A stretch of DNA of 6,410 nucleotides, from NCBI GenBank assembly GCA_015259125.1, contig JABZGR010000053.1, forward strand, positions 1 through 6,410. The letters are read 5' to 3'. A program made the position numbers and the translations under genes. Origin of the DNA: Alloprevotella tannerae. GTDB taxonomy: Bacteria; Bacteroidota; Bacteroidia; Bacteroidales; Bacteroidaceae. Positions 1 through 6,255 of the stretch are shown one piece after another. Each line of letters begins with the position of its first letter. Within the stretch, counting starts at the first letter, position 1. The notes beneath the pieces were generated by a model that did not search any database, was not told the origin of the DNA, and was given only the letters and a program-made list of their open reading frames with translations.

Positions 1-150
1 AAATGATCCTGAAAAGGAAGAGAATTATTGTCCGAACCATTTTTCAAAGGTCTCAACAAGGTTGAAAGAATCGTTGTGGGCTATAACCTGAGTAAAAAGG
101 AGGTGACCTTAAACCGAATTGGGGTTAATAAACAATTGGACAAGTGGTAA
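1..150 (+). other. Ambiguous open frames at the left edge, possible gene remnant
   Basis: Two plus-strand frames overlap here. The frame starting at base 2 is open from the window edge to a TGA at 89-91 and begins NDPEKEENYC. A second frame is open from 13 to a TAA at 148-150, after two TGA stops at 4-6 and 10-12; it encodes about 45 residues containing VERIVVGYNLSKKEVTLNRI, which looks more like real protein, with alternating hydrophobic and charged residues. No start codon with a promoter is visible for either. One reading is the 3' end of a gene entering from the left; another is a decayed gene with a frameshift near bases 20-27, where the two frames could join. I recognise no family. It may also be chance. 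Confidence 0.22.
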
Positions 151-188
151 AATAGACTGTTTTATTGTGCAAAGGTCTCCTTTTGTCT

Positions 189-227
189 ATCGTTTGGTGG
201 GAGCAAGCCATCGTTTGGTGGGAGCAA
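189..227. repeat. Two-copy 18-bp direct repeat with internal dyads
   Basis: The 18-mer ATCGTTTGGTGGGAGCAA occurs at 189-206 and again, identical, at 210-227, giving a 21-bp period with a 3-bp spacer (GCC). Each copy contains an inverted repeat: the second has GTTTG at 213-217 and CAAAC at 225-229 around a 7-nt GTGGGAG loop, and the first has the same arrangement with a final mismatch. Tandem identity next to weak coding potential suggests a dispersed intergenic repeat or a paired binding site rather than protein-coding sequence. Function unknown. Confidence 0.7.
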
Positions 228-284
228 ACTATTCTGAGTCAGAGCTAAAAGGGTTGCAAATGAATATTTCTAATAAGCTTATGA

Positions 285-303
285 CTCTCTGCTTTGCAGA
301 GAG
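285..303. terminator. Perfect 8-bp hairpin, possible terminator of the minus-strand cluster
   Basis: CTCTCTGC (285-292) and GCAGAGAG (296-303) pair perfectly around a 3-nt TTT loop. It lies about 50 nt beyond the permease stop codon, a sensible place to end that transcript. No T run follows in either direction, so it is not a classic intrinsic terminator. It could act as a 3'-end stabilising structure or with a termination factor. Confidence 0.4.
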
Positions 304-318
304 AAATAGATAAACAGA

Positions 319-326
319 GGGGGGGG
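319..326. repeat. Homopolymer run of eight G
   Basis: Eight consecutive G (C on the minus strand) lie 28 nt past the permease stop codon. Runs of this length are prone to slippage, but this one is outside any confident gene and not in an obvious promoter, so length changes may be without effect. Confidence 0.8.
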
Positions 327-353
327 CAATTAACGTTATAAACAAGTTAGCTG

Positions 354-1391
354 CTACCTTCTGCCCCACCTAAGGAGTAGAAGGATAAGGAAAGGTAGAC
401 TCAAGATAGAACTTGTTGTATTAATTGGTATAAGTCCGTTGGCGCCAGGTAATGAGGAGATGAGATTGCATAAAAGTGCAATACTTCCACCCCAAAGTAT
501 AGATAGCGGAAGTAAGCTACGATAATCGCTCGTATGGAACAAAATGCGAGTAAAATGAGGTGTAACTAAACCTATATAAGCTATAGGTCCACAAAATGCA
601 GTGGCCGTGGCTGTTAACAGGCCGGTAACTAATAAGGTTATGGCGCGAAAACGTCTGGCGTGAATGCCTGCATTTCTTGCATAATCGTCGCCCATTCGTA
701 ATAGGTTAAGAGGCTTAACCTGTGTCAGTGCTAACAAGCATCCAGTAAGACTGAGTAGAGCAAAGATAGGAAGGTCGGATAAGGTGAGACTCGAGAAATT
801 ACCCATTTGCCAGCTGAAAAACGAGCGAAGATTATCTGCTGAGGCCTGAAAGTTGAGCATTGTCACAATCGCATTGAGTGTGTAGCTTAGCAATACTCCG
901 AAAAGGAGTAAGATAAGTGAATTTTTAAATAGTTTATTGCAGAGAAAGAGGAGTAAGGTAACAATGATAGCACCTATAAATGCAGATAGAATAGTGGCAG
1001 AAAAGCCTATAGCTGCTTCTGCACTTGAATAATTGATACCTATTAACAATATACATATGGCTGCTCCAAGGCTTGCACCTCCCGAAACACCTAATAAGCC
1101 GGGGTCTGCCAAAGGATTATGAAATGAGGCTTGGAGTAAAAGTCCGATAACGGCGAGTGAGCCGCCGGCTAATGTGGCGGTCGCGGCAGCAGGTAGGCGC
1201 GTTTCAACTACAATAAAGTGGGTGACGACATCTGGTGATCCTTGGTTGACCAGAGCGTCAAAGATCTGAGAGAGCGAAAGCGAGGTGCTTCCTACGACTA
1301 AATTGCTAAAGAAGAGTAGGCTAAAAAGAAACAATGAGCCTCCCCATTTAAGCAAGTTATTTTTGCCTACATGTATATAATTGTGTGGCAT
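354..1391 (-). CDS. FecCD/BtuC-family ABC importer permease
   Basis: Inner-membrane subunit that forms the channel for uptake of a siderophore, heme or corrinoid; such permeases work as dimers with two ATPase subunits and a periplasmic binding protein. The 345-residue length is normal for the family. Residues 63-110 carry the hallmark ETRLP, the GGSLAVIGLLLQ helix and HNPLADPGLLGVSGGASLGA. Residues 226-250 (KPLNLLRMGDDYARNAGI) match the cytoplasmic coupling segment that contacts the ATPase, and 268-283 read GPIAYIGLVTPHFTRI, the second strong signature. About ten hydrophobic segments are visible. The C-terminal element, usually with a G-x-P, reads SILSLPFL (328-335), a mild divergence. The ATG at 1391 lies 22 nt past the binding-protein stop, with no clear Shine-Dalgarno. 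The substrate cannot be told from sequence, and no ATPase gene follows. Confidence 0.95.
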   Translation of the reverse strand: MPHNYIHVGKNNLLKWGGSLFLFSLLFFSNLVVGSTSLSLSQIFDALVNQGSPDVVTHFIVVETRLPAAATATLAGGSLAVIGLLLQASFHNPLADPGLLGVSGGASLGAAICILLIGINYSSAEAAIGFSATILSAFIGAIIVTLLLFLCNKLFKNSLILLLFGVLLSYTLNAIVTMLNFQASADNLRSFFSWQMGNFSSLTLSDLPIFALLSLTGCLLALTQVKPLNLLRMGDDYARNAGIHARRFRAITLLVTGLLTATATAFCGPIAYIGLVTPHFTRILFHTSDYRSLLPLSILWGGSIALLCNLISSLPGANGLIPINTTSSILSLPFLILLLLRWGRR

Positions 1392-1400
1392 ATATTAATC

Positions 1401-1417
1401 GTAGACAAAAAGTCTAC
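1401..1417 (-). promoter_or_regulatory. Hairpin over the binding-protein stop codon
   Basis: GTAGAC (1401-1406) and GTCTAC (1412-1417) form a perfect 6-bp stem with a 5-nt loop (UUUUU in the minus-strand mRNA). The stem includes the binding-protein TAG stop (1416-1414), and the hairpin ends 9 nt before the permease ATG. It may affect translation re-initiation or mRNA processing between the two genes. A 6-bp stem could also be chance. Confidence 0.35.
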
Positions 1418-2538
1418 TGCAATGGTTCAAAATAACGTAGTCGATGATCTGGTAAGAGTTGTGGATGAAATAACTTTATGAGGTCCTCCAATAATCGTTC
1501 GGGGTGGAAAGGCGTTTCTTCGTAAAAGCTTTTTTGTAGCGTGTTGCAGGCATAAATGTTATGTTGGCGAAAGGCTTTGAATGCGCTATAGTGAGTATAG
1601 GAAGCCTTAAGTCGCTGGTATGATAAGGAGGTAGTATCTCCATATTTGATCAACCAAAAGTCGGCATTTAGCGCTTTTTTATATATTGTCTCAAATGAAA
1701 GAGCGACAGAACCGCTTTGGTTTAAGTAGCTGAACAAATAGTTTGCGCCGGCTGCTTGGTAAATTTCGCCCATCGTACTTTTACCCCCAGGAACATACCA
1801 AACGCCGCCTTTTTTTGTTTCAACAAGTAAAGATGGGCGTTGGCGAAGTGTACGTACTTGACGTGTGAGAGATTGATAGCGGTCTTCTACTTGTTGAAAA
1901 ATGCTGTCTGCAGCTTGTCTTTGTCCAAATAGAAGTCCGAAAAATTTGATCCATTCTGCACGCCCTAAAGCTGAGGTCTCCAAATAGTCGGCACACTCTA
2001 TAATGGGAATGCCCGTTTTTCGCAATTCAGGTCGATCTACATCAACAAGCGAAGAAACTAAAAGAGCATCAGCACGCGTCGCTACCAATAGCTCAAGATC
2101 CGGCCGCAGACTTCCTCCATAGTTTGTGAGTCGTCGATGCCGAATGAGTGCTTGTAGGTTTTGATCAATGATATACTGTATATCACAAATGCCTCTAACT
2201 TGACGAATGGCGTGTAACTCTTGTAATAAAGCTAGGTGAACGGAAGAAAAAACTGCAGCTCGTTGAAGAGGAATGCGAATGATAGTTGTGGCTTTTGGCA
2301 AAGCTTTCGGTGGTGTTACATCCTTTTCCAGCAAGCAATAGCGCTGCAAAATCTTAGTTGTGTCATGTGGTTCTCTAATCGTGGCAATAGTAAAAGAATC
2401 GGCAGCAGTCAGCTGAAGTAAGGTAGCGTATTGTAATGGAATCTCCCTCCTACTTGACAATACTTCAGGTTTATTTTGGCAGGTAGAGAATAATAAGCTG
2501 AACAATAGCAACAAAGAGGATGCTACGATGGCTTTCAT
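1414..2538 (-). CDS. BtuF/FecB-like substrate-binding lipoprotein
   Basis: Binding component of the importer, which captures the ligand outside the inner membrane and delivers it to the adjacent permease. A signal peptide spans about residues 1-19 (MKA then a Leu/Phe-rich core) and ends at Cys20 in LFSTCQNK. This suggests lipid anchoring, though Thr before the Cys is unusual. The rest fits the Peripla_BP_2 two-lobe fold: first lobe at about 84-185 with RAAVFSSVHLALLQELHAI (93-111) and RPDLELLVATRADALLVS (145-162); the helical linker with GRAEWIKFFGLLFG (192-205), very close to the GxAEWIxF pattern of the family; and the second lobe at about 235-360 with GGKSTMGEIYQAAGANYLF (251-269) and FHPERLLEDLIKLFHP (344-359). 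At 374 residues it has an N-terminal extension (21-83) beyond the core fold, common in Bacteroidota members. It lies 45 nt downstream of asparaginase with no obvious promoter, so it is probably co-transcribed. Heme, siderophore and corrinoid are all possible ligands. Confidence 0.9.
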   Translation of the reverse strand: MKAIVASSLLLLFSLLFSTCQNKPEVLSSRREIPLQYATLLQLTAADSFTIATIREPHDTTKILQRYCLLEKDVTPPKALPKATTIIRIPLQRAAVFSSVHLALLQELHAIRQVRGICDIQYIIDQNLQALIRHRRLTNYGGSLRPDLELLVATRADALLVSSLVDVDRPELRKTGIPIIECADYLETSALGRAEWIKFFGLLFGQRQAADSIFQQVEDRYQSLTRQVRTLRQRPSLLVETKKGGVWYVPGGKSTMGEIYQAAGANYLFSYLNQSGSVALSFETIYKKALNADFWLIKYGDTTSLSYQRLKASYTHYSAFKAFRQHNIYACNTLQKSFYEETPFHPERLLEDLIKLFHPQLLPDHRLRYFEPLQ

Positions 2539-2551
2539 ACAGGTGGTTTGC

Positions 2552-2567
2552 AGCGAACTGCTTCGCT
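2552..2567 (-). promoter_or_regulatory. Intercistronic hairpin between ansA and the binding-protein gene
   Basis: AGCGAA (2552-2557) and TTCGCT (2562-2567) form a 6-bp stem with a 4-nt loop, central in the 45-nt gap. No T run follows, so it is not an intrinsic terminator. It could be an mRNA-processing or stability element that sets different expression for asparaginase and the importer. Short enough to be chance. Confidence 0.3.
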
Positions 2568-2583
2568 TTGTTGACTTAGATAA

Positions 2584-3627
2584 CTATTGTATTGAAATCT
2601 CTCCGGCTATGTCGGTGTTCATCCATCGTACAATCTCTTTTCGGCTAAGACCCTCACCAATAAGATACATTAATTTGGTGATCGTACACTCCAAAGTCGC
2701 GTCATAGCCATTGCTTACTCCAACCTGTAGCAATTGTAGTCCAGTCTCGTAGCGTTTCATTTCTACCGCTCCTTTAGGGCATTGTGTAATGTTAACGATG
2801 ATAATACCCTTTTCGCTAAGCTTACGCAGGAGATTGACAAGCCAAGGGCGAAGAGGAGCATTGCCGGATCCGTATGTTTTCAGAACAACAGCTTTTAATC
2901 CTTCAAAATCTAAAAGTCGTTCGACATAGTCTTGTCGAATTCCTGGGAAAATCGTTAGTACAATGACGTGATCATCCAACTTAAAATGAGGCGTGAATGG
3001 CTTGTGCTTGTCTGGCCTTAAGATTAAGCGTGTATCATATTTAATGGTGATGCCGGCGTGAGCCAAAGGCGGAAAGTTGTATGAACGAAAAGCGTTAAAA
3101 CCCTCAGAATTAATCTTTGTGGTGCGGTTGCCACGCATTAAAAGGCTATCGAAAAAGATACAAACCTCAGGAACACAAGGCTCACCGTCTGCTGTTTTTG
3201 CTGCTGCGATTTCTACACTTGTCAGAAAATTCTCTTTCCCATCAGTGCGTAATTGACCAATAGGGAGTTGAGAGCCGGTGATAATAACAGGTTTTCCAAT
3301 GTTTTCTAACATGAAACTTAATGCAGAGGCAGTATAGGCCATCGTATCTGTACCATGAAGAATTACAAAACCGTCATATTGGAGGTAGTTCTTGCTAATG
3401 ATGTTTGCGATTTCCGTCCAATGTGTCGGATTCATGTCGCTGGAGTCAATTGGCGGTGTAAATGTCAGTACATCTATCCGATATTTTAGGTGCTTTAATT
3501 CTGGTACAAAACTGCGAAACTTTTCGATTCCGAAATTTTCAAGCGCACCTGTCTCCGGATTTTCTATCATGCCGATAGTGCCTCCGGTGTAAATAATCAA
3601 TATGGAAGATCTTTCTGTGGTTTTCAT
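2584..3627 (-). CDS. ansA: Type I (cytosolic) L-asparaginase
   Basis: Hydrolyses L-asparagine to L-aspartate and ammonia. The protein aligns by eye with E. coli AnsA over its whole length (347 residues here). The nucleophile region is IIYTGGTIGM (11-20, Thr14). The substrate loop PPIDSSDM is at 58-65, and the second active-site signature HGTDTMAYTASALSFMLEN (91-109) supplies Thr93 and Asp94. RGNRTTK (165-171) supplies the Lys171 equivalent of the catalytic lysine. Further conserved blocks are GKPVIITGSQLP (111-122), KTYGSGNAP (250-258) and NITQCPKGAVEM (279-290). The catalytic set is complete. No signal peptide is present, which agrees with the cytosolic type rather than the periplasmic type II enzyme. 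The ATG at 3627 gives the N-terminus expected for the family, but it sits only a few bases from the promoter -7 box, so the mRNA may be leaderless. It appears to head a transcript that continues into the importer genes; a metabolic link between them is not obvious. Confidence 0.96.
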   Translation of the reverse strand: MKTTERSSILIIYTGGTIGMIENPETGALENFGIEKFRSFVPELKHLKYRIDVLTFTPPIDSSDMNPTHWTEIANIISKNYLQYDGFVILHGTDTMAYTASALSFMLENIGKPVIITGSQLPIGQLRTDGKENFLTSVEIAAAKTADGEPCVPEVCIFFDSLLMRGNRTTKINSEGFNAFRSYNFPPLAHAGITIKYDTRLILRPDKHKPFTPHFKLDDHVIVLTIFPGIRQDYVERLLDFEGLKAVVLKTYGSGNAPLRPWLVNLLRKLSEKGIIIVNITQCPKGAVEMKRYETGLQLLQVGVSNGYDATLECTITKLMYLIGEGLSRKEIVRWMNTDIAGEISIQ

Positions 3628-3631
3628 ACTG

Positions 3632-3661
3632 CAAATCTAATCGTTTTTGACGAAAAGACAA
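3632..3661 (-). promoter_or_regulatory. Bacteroidota-type promoter for ansA and downstream genes
   Basis: On the minus strand, TTG (complement of 3659-3661) is followed after exactly 19 nt by TAGATTTG (complement of 3632-3639). This matches the Bacteroides consensus of a TTTG/TTG -33 element and a TAnnTTTG -7 box. The box ends 4 nt before the ansA ATG, so the transcription start should fall at or next to the start codon. No ribosome binding site fits between them. Confidence 0.7.
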
Positions 3662-3735
3662 GTACTAAGGAGATATTTTTCGATGTTAGTCCATATTTTT
3701 TCGCATTTTAGACTAGAAGTATTGGCTTGGAAGTG

Positions 3736-3764
3736 TTGCTTATCGAAATTAATACCTATTTTTG
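3736..3764 (+). promoter_or_regulatory. Bacteroidota-type promoter for the tyrosine kinase
   Basis: TTG at 3736-3738 and TATTTTTG at 3757-3764 (a full TAnnTTTG match) are separated by 18 nt. The expected start of transcription is about 3768-3771, giving a leader of about 16-19 nt before the ATG at 3787. This placement decides the kinase start: the in-frame TTG at 3727 lies upstream of the promoter and would not be on this transcript. The leader holds only a weak AAGAG purine stretch. Confidence 0.65.
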
Positions 3765-3786
3765 TAGCCAAATTAAGAGCTCTTAT

Positions 3787-6231
3787 ATGGAATATTCACA
3801 GAAAAACGAGGTACAAAACTCCGAGTTTAAGATTGTCCCCTTCTTACTTCTTTGCTATCATGTATTTTTAGCAAAATGGCGTTGGTTTGCTTTCTCTATA
3901 ATTGTTTGTGTAGCTTGTGGCTGGTATTATCAACAAATACAACCGCGAGTGTATACACGTCAAGCAACAATGCTTATCGAAGGTGGGAATGGTAGTGGTC
4001 GTGGCGGATTTTCAAGTTCTAGGAATCGTGGTAGCGGCTTAAACACCATGATGGACTTTAATGGCGTCACGATTGGTGATAATCTTTCTAATGAACTCTT
4101 CATTCTTACTACACGCCGCTTGATGCGTAAAGTAGTTGACAGTTTAGGCTTAGACGTAGATTATACGACAAAGAATGCTCTCCATCGTATTGCTTTGTAT
4201 GACAACCGTCCATTTGATATTAGTTTTGGAACTAAGACGGGCGTTCCTGCAAGTTTCCAAGCTGAGATCATGTCAGGCGGAAAAGTGCGCTTGTTTGATT
4301 TCAAACTAAATGGGGAGGAATATAGTGATGACATTGAGACTGCTCCGGAGCAAGCTATCAAGACTCCGTTGGGCATATTGAAGATATCGAAGAATGCTAC
4401 TTTTGAAGAATTCCCCAAAGGAAAAGCCATAACTGTAGATTATATACCTGCTGATCTAGTTGCACGCCGTTACCAAGGAGAAATATCAGCAACAGTGCAA
4501 GATCAAGAAAGCTCTTTGATTGTGCTGACTTGTCAAGATATTAATATAGCTCGAGCAACAGACATTATTAATACGTTGTTCAGTTGTTATAAGCAAGATG
4601 TAGTTGATAACAAGAATCGCGTAGGGCAAAACACGGCACATTTTATCGATGAAAGACTCTCTTTGATTGGCTCTGAACTTGCTGGAGTCGAAGGTCGCCT
4701 AGCCTCTTTGAAGGAAAGTAATCGCATTGTAGATTTTAAGACTGCTGCAGACCAATACTCGTCAATGAGCGTGACTGCACGTCAAAGCTCAGTAGATTTG
4801 CAATCACAAGTTTCTGTGGCGCGCTACTTGAAAGATTTTATGCAGAATAACAGCAATAAGCATCAGCTTATCCCTGTATTAAACCTTCCTGATGCAACCT
4901 TTGCAGGCTTGGTGAACGAGTATAATACAATGATGATAGAGCGAAATAGTACGGAGAAGAATAGTAGTCCGAACTCGCCGCTTGTGAAGGATTTGGATAA
5001 TAAGTTGACGACGATGCGTAACACGATTCTTTCTTCTGTACGCAGCTATGTGAAGACCCTTGAGATGCGTGCACAAAGCGCTCGTTCAAATGAAAGTGTT
5101 ATTAATGGAGAAGTGAGTCGCGCCCCAGGTTTGGAGCGTCGCGCATTAAGTATAGGTCGCCAACAAAATTTGAAAGAGGCCTTGTATACATATTTGATGA
5201 ATAAACGTGAAGAGGTTGCATTACAGCTTGCTGTGAATGATGCTAACGTTCGTTTAGTTGAGGATCCACTTGGCTCGAATACTCCGATATCTCCAAGTCG
5301 ATCGACAATTATCTTAATTAGTTTGTTGATAGGACTATTAATTCCAACACTGATACTCACGATACGTAGGTTAATGGATATTACAGTTTCTGGTCGTCAC
5401 GATGTTGAGGAAACTACAACAATTCCTTTAGTCGGCGAACTGCCCACTTGGGAAGAAGGAGGAGACGATGGTTTGATAACTACTTGCTCTTCTGATGCTC
5501 CGATTGTGGAGGCCTTTCGTATGTTGCGTTATGGTTTGAACTTTATGCGCCATTCTGCAAAAGTTTGTGTCGTAACTTCTTCAACACCCGGACAAGGTAA
5601 AAGCTTTATATCACGCAATCTGGCTGCAATCATGGGTATGGCTAATAAGCGTGTATTGCTAGTTGATGCTGATATTAGAAAGCGCACATTAAGTTCGAAG
5701 TTTGGGCGTTCAAATGGCTTAACTGGGTGGTTAGTTGATGAGGAAGAAAAGCTCTCGTTGGATGAGATAATTATAAAGGATGGTGTTGCCAAGCAAGTTG
5801 ATTTTCTTCCGGCTGGTATGCTTCCCCCTAACCCATCTGAGTTATTAATGTCTAGTAGACTTGAGGCATTGGTAGAAGAGGCACGCGAGTTGTATGATTT
5901 TATTATTATTGATACAACACCTATCTTAGCTGTATCTGATGCAAGCATTGTTGATAGAGTGGCAGATGTTACCTTGTTCGTTATTCGCGTAGGTGTTCAG
6001 GTGCGTGCTTTCTTGCCAGAACTTGAAAAAATGAATAAAGATAAGAAATATCGTCACCTCTGCATTGCGCTTAATGACGTTGATGTTAAAGCTAAGTATG
6101 GCTATGGCTACGGCTATGGTTACGGTAACTATAGTTATGGTAACTATAGTTATGGCTATGGAGGACAGCATAACAATCGGCAAAGTAAAAAGAAATTGTC
6201 AGGGCGTCTCTTATCGAAACTAAGAAAATAA
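3787..6231 (+). CDS. wzc: Wzc/Ptk1-type polysaccharide co-polymerase and BY tyrosine autokinase
   Basis: Inner-membrane protein controlling chain length and export of capsule or exopolysaccharide through autophosphorylation cycles. With the ATG at 3787 it has 814 residues, normal for the single-chain form. Transmembrane helix 1 is at about 33-49. A Wzz-type domain follows, with a Gly/Ser/Arg-rich stretch at 66-84, then long helical coiled-coil segments in 280-480. VEDP (491-494) and PISPSR precede transmembrane helix 2 (about 506-526). The cytoplasmic kinase has the oligomerisation motif ExxRxxR (E575, R578, R581), Walker A TPGQGKS (600-606), Walker A' LLVDADIR (624-631, D627 and D629), PPNPSELL (680-687) and Walker B FIIIDTTP (705-712, D709). 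The tail has ten tyrosines in 771-791, the presumed phosphorylation cluster, then a basic end (KKKLSGRLLSKLRK). All motifs are intact. It appears to be a single-gene unit with its own promoter and terminator; no outer-membrane export gene or phosphatase gene is adjacent within the window. Confidence 0.95.
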   Translation: MEYSQKNEVQNSEFKIVPFLLLCYHVFLAKWRWFAFSIIVCVACGWYYQQIQPRVYTRQATMLIEGGNGSGRGGFSSSRNRGSGLNTMMDFNGVTIGDNLSNELFILTTRRLMRKVVDSLGLDVDYTTKNALHRIALYDNRPFDISFGTKTGVPASFQAEIMSGGKVRLFDFKLNGEEYSDDIETAPEQAIKTPLGILKISKNATFEEFPKGKAITVDYIPADLVARRYQGEISATVQDQESSLIVLTCQDINIARATDIINTLFSCYKQDVVDNKNRVGQNTAHFIDERLSLIGSELAGVEGRLASLKESNRIVDFKTAADQYSSMSVTARQSSVDLQSQVSVARYLKDFMQNNSNKHQLIPVLNLPDATFAGLVNEYNTMMIERNSTEKNSSPNSPLVKDLDNKLTTMRNTILSSVRSYVKTLEMRAQSARSNESVINGEVSRAPGLERRALSIGRQQNLKEALYTYLMNKREEVALQLAVNDANVRLVEDPLGSNTPISPSRSTIILISLLIGLLIPTLILTIRRLMDITVSGRHDVEETTTIPLVGELPTWEEGGDDGLITTCSSDAPIVEAFRMLRYGLNFMRHSAKVCVVTSSTPGQGKSFISRNLAAIMGMANKRVLLVDADIRKRTLSSKFGRSNGLTGWLVDEEEKLSLDEIIIKDGVAKQVDFLPAGMLPPNPSELLMSSRLEALVEEARELYDFIIIDTTPILAVSDASIVDRVADVTLFVIRVGVQVRAFLPELEKMNKDKKYRHLCIALNDVDVKAKYGYGYGYGYGNYSYGNYSYGYGGQHNNRQSKKKLSGRLLSKLRK
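6097..6159 (+). repeat. Repeat-built coding segment for the tyrosine tail
   Basis: Five YG codon pairs (TAT/TAC then GGC/GGT) at 6097-6126 run into an exact 15-bp tandem duplication, GGTAACTATAGTTAT, at 6124-6138 and 6139-6153. The repeats encode residues 771-791 of the kinase, where every tyrosine is a potential autophosphorylation site. Repeat units are multiples of three, so gain or loss of units would keep the reading frame while changing the number of tyrosines. Confidence 0.85.
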
Positions 6232-6255
6232 CGTCTTCTGCTTTTTATTAGTATA

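Larger units (their letters stand above)
151..353. other. Non-coding stretch downstream of the importer genes
   Basis: Together with the ambiguous left edge this makes about 350 bases without a confident gene, just downstream of the permease. A 64-codon plus-strand frame starting with TTG at 119 crosses it, but it consists partly of a translated direct repeat and matches nothing I know. On the minus strand, where an importer ATPase gene would be expected, no long frame exists. What it does hold is listed separately: a direct repeat, a hairpin and a G tract. Confidence 0.6.

Noticed and set aside
1..39. Minus-strand ATG at 39 running off the left edge, reading MVRTIILFLFRII
   Set aside because: Only 13 codons are visible and the upstream promoter match is poor; it could be a membrane-protein start but cannot be supported.
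45..179. 10-bp CAAAGGTCTC occurring at 45-54 and 170-179
   Set aside because: Short, unsupported by flanking similarity, and easily expected by chance.
119..313. 64-codon plus-strand frame starting with TTG
   Set aside because: Its middle is a translated intergenic direct repeat (RLVGA twice), it has no promoter or ribosome binding site, and it resembles no family.
3641..3653. Small inverted repeat TCGT-ACGA inside the ansA promoter spacer
   Set aside because: The stem is only 4 bp, too short to call an operator.
3647..3871. 74-codon plus-strand frame overlapping the kinase start
   Set aside because: It lies out of frame over the divergent promoters and the kinase N-terminus, with no recognisable protein features.
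6126..6137. 12-bp perfect palindrome TAACTATAGTTA within the kinase tail
   Set aside because: It arises from the codons for NYSY and recurs with the 15-bp duplication; a regulatory role inside the gene is not supported.
5926..6183. 85-codon minus-strand frame opposite the kinase tail, rich in Ile, Val and Thr
   Set aside because: It is the antisense image of the YG/NYSYG repeat codons and the kinase domain, which forces a low-complexity open frame.
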